A DNA stretch of 6,318 nt from Candidatus Eiseniibacteriota bacterium (GCA_013003415.1 JABDJR010000026.1:1-6318); one strand, 5' to 3'. Positions 1-5,238 are shown, counted from the stretch's first letter. Numbers and translations: made by a program. The notes: generated by a model from the letters alone, not told the origin.

Positions 1-322
1 CCACCGTTTCTAAATCCCACATGGGAGCCTGCCAGCAACACTGAGCTGCCCCTTCGCTCCCGAGATACTCGGTCAGGCGTTCGCGAGTTCGCGTGACCAT
101 GGCTTCCGAAAAGTCAGTCGCCAAAACCTGGAAACCCTCTGCCGCGAGATAGGCTGCGTTTCGCCCTCCCGCGCAACCCAAATCGAGGACGCGCACGGAC
201 GATGGCTGGGCAAAGGTTTTGAGCAGGCTGACCATCCGAACATCGGGTTCGCGGGAAGCGAATTGTTCAACCTTGGAATCTTGTTCCCAGAATTCCTGTC
301 GGCTCTGGAGAGAATGAACCAC
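1..322 (-). CDS. Class I SAM-dependent methyltransferase, partial (C-terminus beyond left edge)
   Basis: Visible are 107 N-terminal residues of a Rossmann-fold methyltransferase. Glycine-rich motif I, VLDLGCAGGRN, lies at residues 45-55 and binds S-adenosylmethionine. The acidic residue ending strand 2 (D70 in VLATDFSEAM) should contact the ribose hydroxyls. The preceding FWEQDSKVEQFASREPD segment resembles the N-terminal cap of small stand-alone methyltransferases. The acceptor substrate cannot be told, because the substrate-binding part lies beyond position 1. I chose the GTG at 322: GGGAG (332-336) sits nine bases upstream, and the start falls four bases after the preceding stop (327). An in-frame GTG at 388 would overlap that gene by about 60 bases and adds a basic, unconserved-looking stretch, so it is less likely. 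The tight spacing implies translational coupling to the upstream gene. Confidence 0.88.
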   Translation of the reverse strand, partial: MVHSLQSRQEFWEQDSKVEQFASREPDVRMVSLLKTFAQPSSVRVLDLGCAGGRNAAYLAAEGFQVLATDFSEAMVTRTRERLTEYLGSEGAAQCCWQAPMWDLETV

Positions 323-326
323 CCGC

Positions 327-827
327 TTAAACTCCCAGAGGGAAAGCTCGCGCGTGCCAAGAGCTTTTCGCTTCGACTTCCCATTGCCCACGACGAAACT
401 CAGCCATGGACGGAATGATGTTGTTGAAAACCACCGTGTCCCCGGTGACCGCACCCGACTCGGCCAAAGAGCGGAACCCAGGGCGATCCGTGACATGAAG
501 CCGGTCGGCCTGGCGGTAGAACACGCGGCTGTTGTCGAGGAAGCTGGTTTCGAGTTGAGGTTCGAGCTTCTGGATTTGGTGGACACAGGAATCGATGGAA
601 CACCCGCTTAGGGCAGTTTTCGTTTCGTCGACCCCCACCACAAGGAACTGGTCGTAGATAACCTTGTATCCCCAGGTCACCGGTGACCCGTGAGCGTTCC
701 ACGCGGCGAGACTCTCTTCGACCACGGTGTTGAGCTTCGTTAATTCTGCAGGTTCCAGGCTTCGGCTGGCTGGGAAGAACCAGAGCCGAGCGGAATCCGG
801 GAGGTCGTCAAATTGAATCCGCGCCAT
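327..827 (-). CDS. Small conserved protein of the family often labelled 'ABC transporter ATPase' (no ATPase motifs)
   Basis: This is an intact 166-residue soluble protein. It matches from memory a conserved family of about 150-165 residues, common in Bacteroidota, that databases call 'ABC transporter ATPase'. Recognisable landmarks are FDDLPDSARLW near residues 6-16, WNAHG (43-47), SGCSIDS (74-80), VVFNNII (132-138) and the C-terminal SWHARAF (156-162). There is no Walker A, no ABC signature, no signal peptide and no membrane segment, so the inherited name is not supported. The real function is unknown. The invariant-looking cysteine in GCSID and the histidine in SWH could be functional, but that is inference. 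The ATG at 827 has AGGAG (834-838) six bases upstream. A TTG at 830 immediately before it is a poorer start. The gene follows the membrane protein by 38 bases containing a hairpin, and precedes the methyltransferase by four bases, so it is probably part of the operon. Confidence 0.85.
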   Translation of the reverse strand: MARIQFDDLPDSARLWFFPASRSLEPAELTKLNTVVEESLAAWNAHGSPVTWGYKVIYDQFLVVGVDETKTALSGCSIDSCVHQIQKLEPQLETSFLDNSRVFYRQADRLHVTDRPGFRSLAESGAVTGDTVVFNNIIPSMAEFRRGQWEVEAKSSWHARAFPLGV

Positions 828-843
828 CAAAATCTCCTATCAT

Positions 844-863
844 GTCCCGAAAGGGGTCGGGAC
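844..863 (-). other. Intercistronic perfect 7-bp inverted repeat (hairpin)
   Basis: GTCCCGA (844-850) and TCGGGAC (857-863) are perfect complements around a six-base loop. The stem fills most of the 38-base gap between the membrane protein stop (866-868) and the next ribosome binding site (834-838). No U-run follows on either strand, so it is not a classical intrinsic terminator. On the minus-strand message it ends five bases before the AGGAG. It could mark mRNA processing or modulate translation of the downstream gene. Confidence 0.5.
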
Positions 864-865
864 TT

Positions 866-1267
866 CTAAAGTCCTCGCTCTAAAAAGCTGCGATAAATAG
901 TTTGCCCCACCTCGGTCATGACCACCACAAGCACGTACAAGGCAAGAAGGGGCACTAATTGTAACTTGTTTCGTTCTGCCTTGGCGTAGGTGGCCAAGAC
1001 ATGAACCAGAATGACGGTCAAAAGCATGATGCCGCCGTGAATCAACCTCGGGGTGGTTACCCCTCGGTAGAACAGGACCACAATACCGATAATGGCATTG
1101 GCATCGAGAAGGCCAACCACAACCCCTAAGAAGAAGCGATCGAGCCGAGTACCATGCCCCCGAATAAGACCGGTGATCAACAACCACCCAAATCCTACTA
1201 CGGCTACCGCAAACAGGGCCCCGCGCATCCATAGATGCATGTCGGCGACCCATTCCATCAAGGTCAT
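866..1267 (-). CDS. Small four-helix integral membrane protein, function unknown
   Basis: The 133-residue product is almost entirely membrane-embedded. Hydrophobic helices lie at about residues 17-35, 45-66, 75-95 and 103-124, with short loops such as RGHGTRLDR (36-44) and KAERNK (96-101). By the positive-inside rule the R36-R44 and K96-K101 loops should be cytoplasmic. Polar residues within or beside helices (D55 and N57 in helix 2, H77 and H89 in helix 3, E119 in helix 4) could form a functional site such as cofactor or proton handling, but no family is recognised. The ATG at 1267 has GGGAG six bases upstream, overlapping the region of the peptidase stop codon (1278-1280). The ten-base gap indicates co-transcription and probable translational coupling with the S9 peptidase. 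A 137-residue reading in another frame (840-1253) is arginine-rich and non-hydrophobic, so it is a shadow. Confidence 0.82.
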   Translation of the reverse strand: MTLMEWVADMHLWMRGALFAVAVVGFGWLLITGLIRGHGTRLDRFFLGVVVGLLDANAIIGIVVLFYRGVTTPRLIHGGIMLLTVILVHVLATYAKAERNKLQLVPLLALYVLVVVMTEVGQTIYRSFLERGL

Positions 1268-1277
1268 TTACATCTCC

Positions 1278-3380
1278 CTAGCGCGCCGCCTGATCTGCTG
1301 ATTGTAACGCTTCGTAGTCTAAATCGATGACGGGAGGATCGCCCCCAGGCCCCTTCAGATAGTGTTCCATCCATCGTAGAAGCCTCAGACACGAATCGAG
1401 GCGAGCCGCCGCCTTCCGCGTTCCGTGCCCTTCACCGGGGTATAAAACAAGTCGCACCGGGACCTTTCCCAAGGTCTTGAGATACCGGTAAATCTCGATC
1501 GACTGACCGGGATAAACCCGCGTGTCGGCCTTCCCATGAAGGATCAACAGAGGTGTTCTGGCCGAGGGAGTATGAAAAATCGGGCTCCGCTCCAGATAGA
1601 ACTGCCAGTTGTCCCAGGGCCAAAGTCGAAAATGAACCAGTTTCATCTCGTTGGGAATGTCGGTGGTGCCGAAAAATGAGAGCTGATCGGTCAGACCCAC
1701 CCCCATGACGCTCGCGGCAAAATGCTCGGACAAAGCGGTGGCACACCAAGCCGACGCGAACCCGCCGTATGACCGCCCTGTCACGCCTACCTTTTGACGA
1801 TCCACAAGCCCCATGTTTACAAGATGATCGATGGCGTCCACAAGGTCATCGAACTCCTTACCCGCAAAATCTCCATGATCCAGCATGGAGAATTCAACTC
1901 CCCGCCCCGTGCTGGCCCGGTAGTTCGGGTAGAACACTGCGAAACCCTGAGCCGCCGCCACTTGTCCGGGGACGGCATAGTTCGAAATCCACCCGTTTCT
2001 AAAATGAGACTCGGGACCCCCATGGATCATAAGAATCAGCGGATAGCGTTTGCCGGGCACCTCGTTCAGCGGACGAATGAGAAGACCATCGAGCTCCAGA
2101 CCGTCCCGCGCCTGGTAGGTCACCACTTCTTGTTTGCCTAAAGAGACATCTTTTAGCCAGCGATTGTTTTGGGTGAGTCGTTCCGGGGACGACCCTTTCG
2201 CGAAGTGGAAAACCTCGGCCGGATGCTCCGAGGAGTGACCCAGAAGAGCCAACTGGTCGCCGTCTTCGCTGCTGGAGAGGGAAGTGAAGATCTGACCAGG
2301 GTTGGAAATGAGCACCCGCTGGCCGTCTTCGTTGGGAACGCCTTCATCGCCGGTTTTGATTTCGGGAGTCTTCGGCGGGACGGTTAAACTGGCGAGATAG
2401 GTCTCGACTCTCTGATCTACCAAATAGGTTAGTTCCCGCCCCTTGGACCAGTGCGCCGATCGAACGTGCGCTTTCAAACCGGGGAGCAGATCGACCAGAG
2501 CACCGCTCTCCATGGAGGCCAGCATGAGTCTGCCCGGAGCGGGGTCGTGGATGGTCTCGGAGGCAATCACGACCAACTCATCTCCCTCCGGACTCCAGGA
2601 AAAAGATCCTAGCTTTCCGGGGTTCTGAAACTTTTGTACAAGGGCATCGCGGTTCACGTCGTAGATGTGAAGTCGTCGCTTCATGAGGCTGTCGTCAACC
2701 AGCGTTGTCGGGGCAACCGCCATGGCGAGGCGCGATCCGTCCGGGCTCCACTCTATGACCGAAGGGTGCCCGGAAACTTGGAGCTTACGCGCCTCTGGGC
2801 TTTCTTGACTGAGATCGACCAGCCAAACGTAATTGAAGCGCCCCTCTTCCTCGTAGATTTCTTGGTTAAAGCCCTGCTCTCTTCGCTCTTTGCTTTCCGC
2901 GCTATCTTTTTCCTTTGCGATAAAAGCGATTTCGCTCTCTTTTCCGGGCCGGTAGGCATAACTGGCAATATCGGCTTCATGAGCATAGAGCAGCTGAGCC
3001 TCACCACCATCTAATGGAACGCCGTACAATCCTTTTACCTTGTCCTCCCCCCGCTTGGCCAAAAAGGAAATGCTGGAGCCATCGGGGTTCCAAGCCACAT
3101 CACTCACGTTTATTTTTCCCGTTACGTAGGGTCTTGGGTCCCCTCCGGGAGTGGCGAGATGAAGTTCAACGTAAGCCGCCCCGTTGTCTTCGAAGGGGTC
3201 GCGCGGAACCCTGAGCGTGTACGCGACTTGATCTCCCGACGGGGAAATCACAACCGATGTCACCGTTTTGATGCGCTCAAGATCGAGCGGCGTTACTCCG
3301 TCGGCAAACGATGGGGAAGCAGTGAGTGCACCCGCGACTAGGCATAGAAAGAGAATCGCACTGAGGGATCGGTTCGGCAT
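1278..3380 (-). CDS. Exported S9 family peptidase (prolyl oligopeptidase / acylaminoacyl-peptidase type)
   Basis: This is a complete 700-residue serine peptidase, the usual length for the S9 family. Residues 1-26 form a signal peptide: basic MPNR, a hydrophobic core to about 20, and likely cleavage after SFA (26), so it acts in the periplasm or outside the cell. Residues about 30-415 form a beta-propeller with degenerate WD40/TolB-like blades (SPSGD 46-50, NPDGS 98-102, SPDGS 212-216, SPEGD 263-267, SEDGD 371-375). This propeller normally restricts entry to short peptides. The alpha/beta-hydrolase domain (about 420-680) has the oxyanion-region HGGPE (453-457). Its catalytic triad is Ser537 in GRSYGG, Asp619 in HGKADTRV and His652 in GEGHG, and all three are present. 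It probably removes di- or oligopeptides or acyl-amino acids from peptides; exact specificity is not readable. AAGGAG (3386-3391) lies five bases before the ATG, inside an inverted repeat. The downstream membrane protein is tightly coupled. Confidence 0.95.
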   Translation of the reverse strand: MPNRSLSAILFLCLVAGALTASPSFADGVTPLDLERIKTVTSVVISPSGDQVAYTLRVPRDPFEDNGAAYVELHLATPGGDPRPYVTGKINVSDVAWNPDGSSISFLAKRGEDKVKGLYGVPLDGGEAQLLYAHEADIASYAYRPGKESEIAFIAKEKDSAESKERREQGFNQEIYEEEGRFNYVWLVDLSQESPEARKLQVSGHPSVIEWSPDGSRLAMAVAPTTLVDDSLMKRRLHIYDVNRDALVQKFQNPGKLGSFSWSPEGDELVVIASETIHDPAPGRLMLASMESGALVDLLPGLKAHVRSAHWSKGRELTYLVDQRVETYLASLTVPPKTPEIKTGDEGVPNEDGQRVLISNPGQIFTSLSSSEDGDQLALLGHSSEHPAEVFHFAKGSSPERLTQNNRWLKDVSLGKQEVVTYQARDGLELDGLLIRPLNEVPGKRYPLILMIHGGPESHFRNGWISNYAVPGQVAAAQGFAVFYPNYRASTGRGVEFSMLDHGDFAGKEFDDLVDAIDHLVNMGLVDRQKVGVTGRSYGGFASAWCATALSEHFAASVMGVGLTDQLSFFGTTDIPNEMKLVHFRLWPWDNWQFYLERSPIFHTPSARTPLLILHGKADTRVYPGQSIEIYRYLKTLGKVPVRLVLYPGEGHGTRKAAARLDSCLRLLRWMEHYLKGPGGDPPVIDLDYEALQSADQAAR

Positions 3381-3381
3381 G

Positions 3382-3410
3382 ATAGCTCCTTTTGACGACC
3401 AAGGAGCTAT
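3382..3410 (-). promoter_or_regulatory. Inverted repeat sequestering the ribosome binding site of the S9 peptidase gene
   Basis: On the minus strand, ATAGCTCCTT (3410-3401) and AAGGAGCTAT (3391-3382) are perfect 10-bp complements separated by a nine-base loop. The right arm contains the complete Shine-Dalgarno AAGGAG and ends two bases before the ATG (3380). In the mRNA the stem would hide the ribosome binding site, giving possible translational control by temperature, a protein or a trans RNA. No U-run follows, so it is not a terminator. The same dyad could instead be a DNA operator. The repeat is directly visible; its role is inference. Confidence 0.6.
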
Positions 3411-3477
3411 TCTGGCACAAATGGGCGGCGTGTAGGGATTCAGCTAAAACACTTGAAAACAGCACCGAGAGGCCGAA

Positions 3478-3828
3478 TCAACGACCGGGGGCCCAATCTC
3501 CCTGATCATCTTGATCCCGGCCTCGAGATTCTCGCGAATCTTGAGAGTACCTTTCGGGGTCTTGATCGCGCAGGTCGAGTTCGTGTTCGTAGGCACCGAG
3601 AATGGTTGCCTCGAGGTATTCGCGGAACTCCATCGTGATGGGATGGGCAATATCGACGTAGGTATTGTCGGGAAGTTTGCGGCTAGGCATAGCGACAAAA
3701 AGTTTGTCGTCGCGGCCTTGAATGACTTTGATGTTTCTTACTACGAAACAGTCATCGAAAACCACCGTAACGAGGGCTCGCAATCTTTGATCGTTCCAAA
3801 GACGAACCTTTTGTTCGGTTATTTTCAT
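3478..3828 (-). CDS. spoVG: SpoVG family nucleic-acid-binding regulator
   Basis: The first 85 or so residues match SpoVG along their whole length: the N-terminal strand MKITEQKVRLW, LRALVTVVFDDCFVVRNIKVI (16-36), LFVAMPSRK (43-51) and DIAHPI (59-64), then a helix to about residue 84. SpoVG proteins bind DNA and RNA and affect cell division, envelope and virulence functions. They occur in many non-sporulating bacteria, so this does not imply sporulation. AGGAGG (3833-3838) lies four bases before the ATG, a very strong site. The tail from about residue 88 to 116 is rich in Asp, Arg, Gln and Ser and looks unlike coding sequence. The +1 frame from about 3560 to a stop at 3444 has a more coding-like composition (see findings). 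The gene is divergent from parA and lies 97 bases before the S9 peptidase, so co-transcription is possible but not certain. Confidence 0.92.
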   Translation of the reverse strand: MKITEQKVRLWNDQRLRALVTVVFDDCFVVRNIKVIQGRDDKLFVAMPSRKLPDNTYVDIAHPITMEFREYLEATILGAYEHELDLRDQDPERYSQDSRESRGRDQDDQGDWAPGR

Positions 3829-4014
3829 ATTCCCTCCTCTGTCGCCCGAGGCGAATTTTCCCTGCTACAGCACGAACTTGTCCACACTTTTAAGCGAAAC
3901 TTGCTTGGCCAAAATCCACGGACAGAGAACTCGACCCAACCCGACAATTCAACCTTTGGTTTAGAACGTATTGAGTGGAAAGTTTTCGTCCACCGAAACG
4001 AAAAAAAGTTTCAA

Positions 4015-4047
4015 GTTCTGATCTGAAGACGGATTTATTTTCAGAAC
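4015..4047. repeat. Perfect 7-bp inverted repeat, possible operator
   Basis: GTTCTGA (4015-4021) and TCAGAAC (4041-4047) are perfect complements separated by 19 bases. The right arm overlaps the -10 element of the best minus-strand promoter candidate, so a dimeric repressor could act here. Arms of this length also arise by chance in a window of this size, and the site is not repeated elsewhere in the window. Confidence 0.3.
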
Positions 4048-4066
4048 GATCCTTTTTGGCTTTCAA
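4037..4066 (-). promoter_or_regulatory. Candidate sigma-70-type promoter for spoVG
   Basis: Read on the minus strand, TTGAAA (4066-4061, five of six matches to TTGACA) is followed after 18 bases by GAAAAT (4042-4037, four of six matches to TATAAT). Transcription would begin near 4030, leaving a 5' leader of about 200 bases before spoVG. The spacing and partial -10 match are mediocre and no other candidate was clearly better, so this is a weak call. Confidence 0.28.
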
Positions 4067-4083
4067 AAATTTCCGTTTTACTG

Positions 4084-4089
4084 TGTAAT
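4084..4089 (+). promoter_or_regulatory. Candidate -10 element for parA
   Basis: TGTAAT (4084-4089) matches five of six bases of TATAAT. The bases 17 upstream (4061-4066, TTTCAA) match only three of six of TTGACA. If used, it gives a parA leader of about 150 bases that includes the inverted repeats at 4170-4227. Confidence is low because the -35 is poor. Confidence 0.22.
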
Positions 4090-4109
4090 ACGCCTTGAGG
4101 GATAGACAT

Positions 4110-4135
4110 AAAAACCAGTCAGGCCGCGACCGGTT
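4110..4135 (-). terminator. Minus-strand intrinsic-terminator-like hairpin
   Basis: Read on the minus strand, AACCGGTC (4135-4128), a seven-base loop (4127-4121) and GACTGGTT (4120-4113) form an eight-pair stem with one G-U wobble. A five-T run (4114-4110) overlaps and follows the stem. On the plus strand the wobble becomes an A-C mismatch and no T-run follows, so the element is polarised towards minus-strand transcription. No minus-strand gene ends here: parA to the right is on the other strand. It would therefore stop antisense transcription from parA, or act as an attenuator in a long spoVG leader. Confidence 0.45.
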
Positions 4136-4156
4136 CCATACAGTTTTCGCAGTTTC

Positions 4157-4186
4157 TTAAGCTACCGTTAGCAACATTTTCTCCTT
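4157..4186 (-). promoter_or_regulatory. Possible leader mini-ORF (six codons) with Shine-Dalgarno
   Basis: On the minus strand AAGGAG (4186-4181) is followed three bases later by ATG (4177) and the reading frame M-L-L-T-V-A-stop, ending at 4157. The stop lies 21 bases before the terminator-like hairpin at 4135-4110, an arrangement like that of attenuation leader peptides. There is no run of a single regulatory amino acid and no clear promoter upstream. An SD-ATG pair could arise by chance, so this is speculative. Confidence 0.18.
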
Positions 4187-4237
4187 GGTGAACGTCTCCT
4201 ATCCGGGGATGGTAGGGGGCTGTTGCTTCTAAAGGAG
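4170..4237 (+). promoter_or_regulatory. Structured parA leader with potential to occlude the ribosome binding site
   Basis: AGCAACA (4170-4176) pairs perfectly with TGTTGCT (4221-4227), enclosing a smaller stem CCTA...TAGG (4198-4201 with 4213-4216, plus two inner pairs). CTCCTT (4181-4186) can pair with AAGGAG of the parA Shine-Dalgarno (4232-4237), which would make a pseudoknot with the first pairing. GCTA/TAGC (4161-4164, 4169-4172) competes with the first arm. The pairings are visible, but folding and function are inferred, and no known riboswitch class is recognised. Confidence 0.25.
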
Positions 4238-4244
4238 GACAACG

Positions 4245-5180
4245 GTGGGGATGAGTATCGCGATTGTTTCGCAAAAGGGTGGGGTGGGGAAAACAACTCT
4301 CGCCGCAAACTTAGCCGCAGCATTTGCAGACCTAAAATTCAAAACACTACTAATTGAGATCGATCCACAAGGAAGCCTAATTCCCTGTTTCGGCCTCAAT
4401 CGATTTGACCTTCACCGGGGACTCAGCGGCTGCCTTGCCGATGAAACCAACCCCGTAGACGCCGTCGAGCGCTCCGTTCGCGAGAATCTCGACATTATGC
4501 CCGTCAATATCTGGTCCCACGAAGAAGAAGACACCTATGTGGCTGCTGTAAAGCAAGAGCCCATGAGCCTTCGCCGTGTGGTTCAGACCTTTTCCGACGA
4601 ATACGACTACATTTTGCTGGATTGCCCTCCCGCCCTTGGCCCTTTGACTCACGCTGCCCTTTCCGCCGTCGACCGCTACCTGGTCCCGGTACAAGCCGAA
4701 GCGATGAATCTCTCGTCTCTAGGACGTTTGGAGAACCTAGCCTCAGAAATCCGAGCCACGGTTAACCCGGGGCTCCAGCTCGAAGGTCATGTGGTGACCA
4801 TGGCGGCTATGCGAACGCGCCATGCCAATCACATCGTCGAGAAGCTCACGCTCGATCCGGGCACGTCCCTGATCAACACGATTATCCCGCGGAGTATCAA
4901 GGTTGCCGAGGAAGCCATCAAAGGGCGCCCCACGGTCACTCTCTCCAGCAGTAATCGGGCGGCTCGGGCCTTCCAGACCTTGGCCGAGGAAATTCTCTCT
5001 CGTCATTCCCGTGAGCGGGCAGCCGCGCCGGTTGTAGACAACGGGGAAGAAAACGAAGATTCCCAGAACGGTGGCGAAGAGATTCAGGCCTGGCAGGAAG
5101 TTCTTTCCGATATGCCTGAAGAAAGTCAGAACGGTTCCTACTCCTATGTTTCGCAACCTAGGATTAGCTGGGACGATTAA
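4245..5180 (+). CDS. ParA/Soj-family P-loop ATPase with acidic C-terminal extension
   Basis: The 311-residue product is a ParA/MinD-superfamily ATPase that starts directly at the P-loop, as in chromosomal Soj. The deviant Walker A KGGVGKTT (11-18) has signature Lys11 and catalytic-loop Lys16. Walker A' is IEIDPQGS (37-44), with Asp40 conserved but Glu at 38 where Soj has Asp. Walker B is YDYILLDCPP (120-129). These positions number exactly as in B. subtilis Soj. Arg190 and IIPRS (213-217) match segments linked to non-specific DNA binding and partner contact. Such ATPases form ATP-dependent sandwich dimers on the nucleoid and move or position DNA or protein cargo. Residues about 257-311 are an extra acidic, Gln/Asn/Ser-rich and probably disordered tail. 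AGGAGG (4233-4238) lies six bases before the GTG at 4245. The ATG at 4251 is possible but 12 bases away. No parB lies beside it, so the cargo is unknown. Confidence 0.92.
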   Translation: MGMSIAIVSQKGGVGKTTLAANLAAAFADLKFKTLLIEIDPQGSLIPCFGLNRFDLHRGLSGCLADETNPVDAVERSVRENLDIMPVNIWSHEEEDTYVAAVKQEPMSLRRVVQTFSDEYDYILLDCPPALGPLTHAALSAVDRYLVPVQAEAMNLSSLGRLENLASEIRATVNPGLQLEGHVVTMAAMRTRHANHIVEKLTLDPGTSLINTIIPRSIKVAEEAIKGRPTVTLSSSNRAARAFQTLAEEILSRHSRERAAAPVVDNGEENEDSQNGGEEIQAWQEVLSDMPEESQNGSYSYVSQPRISWDD

Positions 5181-5230
5181 TTAGCTGGGAGCCTAGCTAG
5201 CTGGAAAGCTAAGTTAGCTAGAAAGACAAG
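5164..5230 (+). repeat. Degenerate 16-17 bp tandem repeat across the parA stop codon
   Basis: Four consecutive units start at 5164, 5181, 5197 and 5214: TTAGCTGGGACGATTAA, TTAGCTGGGAGCCTAG, CTAGCTGGAAAGCTAAG and TTAGCTAGAAAGACAAG. A partial fifth (TTAGAAC) starts at 5231. Units 1 and 2 share their first ten bases, and units 3 and 4 match at 13 of 17. Unit 1 encodes the last parA residues (I-S-W-D-D-stop), so the array apparently grew from the gene's 3' end into the 58-bp convergent gap. Confidence 0.7.
5193..5221. terminator. Hairpin between convergent genes, possible bidirectional transcription barrier
   Basis: CTAGCTAGCT (5193-5202) pairs with AGTTAGCTAG (5212-5221) over ten positions with one G-U wobble and a nine-base loop. 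It sits between the ends of parA (5180) and the converging gene (5239), where a terminator is expected. Neither strand shows a T-run after the stem, so it is not a canonical intrinsic terminator. The stem may be only a by-product of the tandem repeat. Confidence 0.35.
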
Positions 5231-5238
5231 TTAGAACA

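Larger units (their letters stand above)
3829..4244. other. AT-rich divergent intergenic region between spoVG and parA
   Basis: This 416-bp stretch holds no convincing conserved protein gene and no tRNA. It is visibly richer in A and T than its flanks, with runs such as AAAAAAAG near 4001 and AAAAATTT near 4066. It must carry promoters for both divergent genes. It contains several dyads: GTGGA/TCCAC (3975-3979, 3989-3993), GTTCTGA/TCAGAAC (4015-4021, 4041-4047) and AGCAACA/TGTTGCT (4170-4176, 4221-4227). It also holds a minus-strand terminator-like hairpin (4110-4135). A plus-strand open frame running from 3511 to 4026 is mostly antisense to spoVG and has no recognisable domain. Confidence 0.75.

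Noticed and set aside
73..384. Minus-strand 103-codon frame at the left end
   Set aside because: It lies over the methyltransferase reading frame, which carries the SAM motif VLDLGCAGG. This frame shows no conserved motif.
840..1253. Minus-strand 137-codon frame overlapping the membrane protein gene
   Set aside because: Its product is arginine-, cysteine- and glycine-rich with no domain, whereas the overlapping frame has four clean membrane helices and a Shine-Dalgarno.
3333..3350. Lipoprotein signal in the S9 peptidase (cysteine at residue 13)
   Set aside because: The cysteine sits inside the hydrophobic core with L-F-L before it, not a lipobox such as L-A-G-C. A type I cleavage site after SFA (26) fits better.
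3905..3912. Eight-base palindrome TTGGCCAA
   Set aside because: It is a single short palindrome of a length expected by chance, with no partner copy nearby.
3511..4026. Plus-strand open frame of 171 codons
   Set aside because: Its first two thirds are exactly antisense to spoVG, a clear gene. The remainder is AT-rich intergenic sequence with no recognisable domain, and there is no good ribosome binding site.
3829..4244. tRNA, parS site or c-di-GMP riboswitch in the divergent region
   Set aside because: There is no TPsiC-like GGTTCRA with an acceptor stem. No match to the TGTTNCACGTGAAACA palindrome was seen. The short GCTACCG stretch lacks the surrounding GEMM scaffold.
4377..5156. Two minus-strand frames antisense to parA (4377-4694 and 4743-5156)
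   Set aside because: They mirror a well-conserved ATPase gene and show no domain or ribosome binding site.
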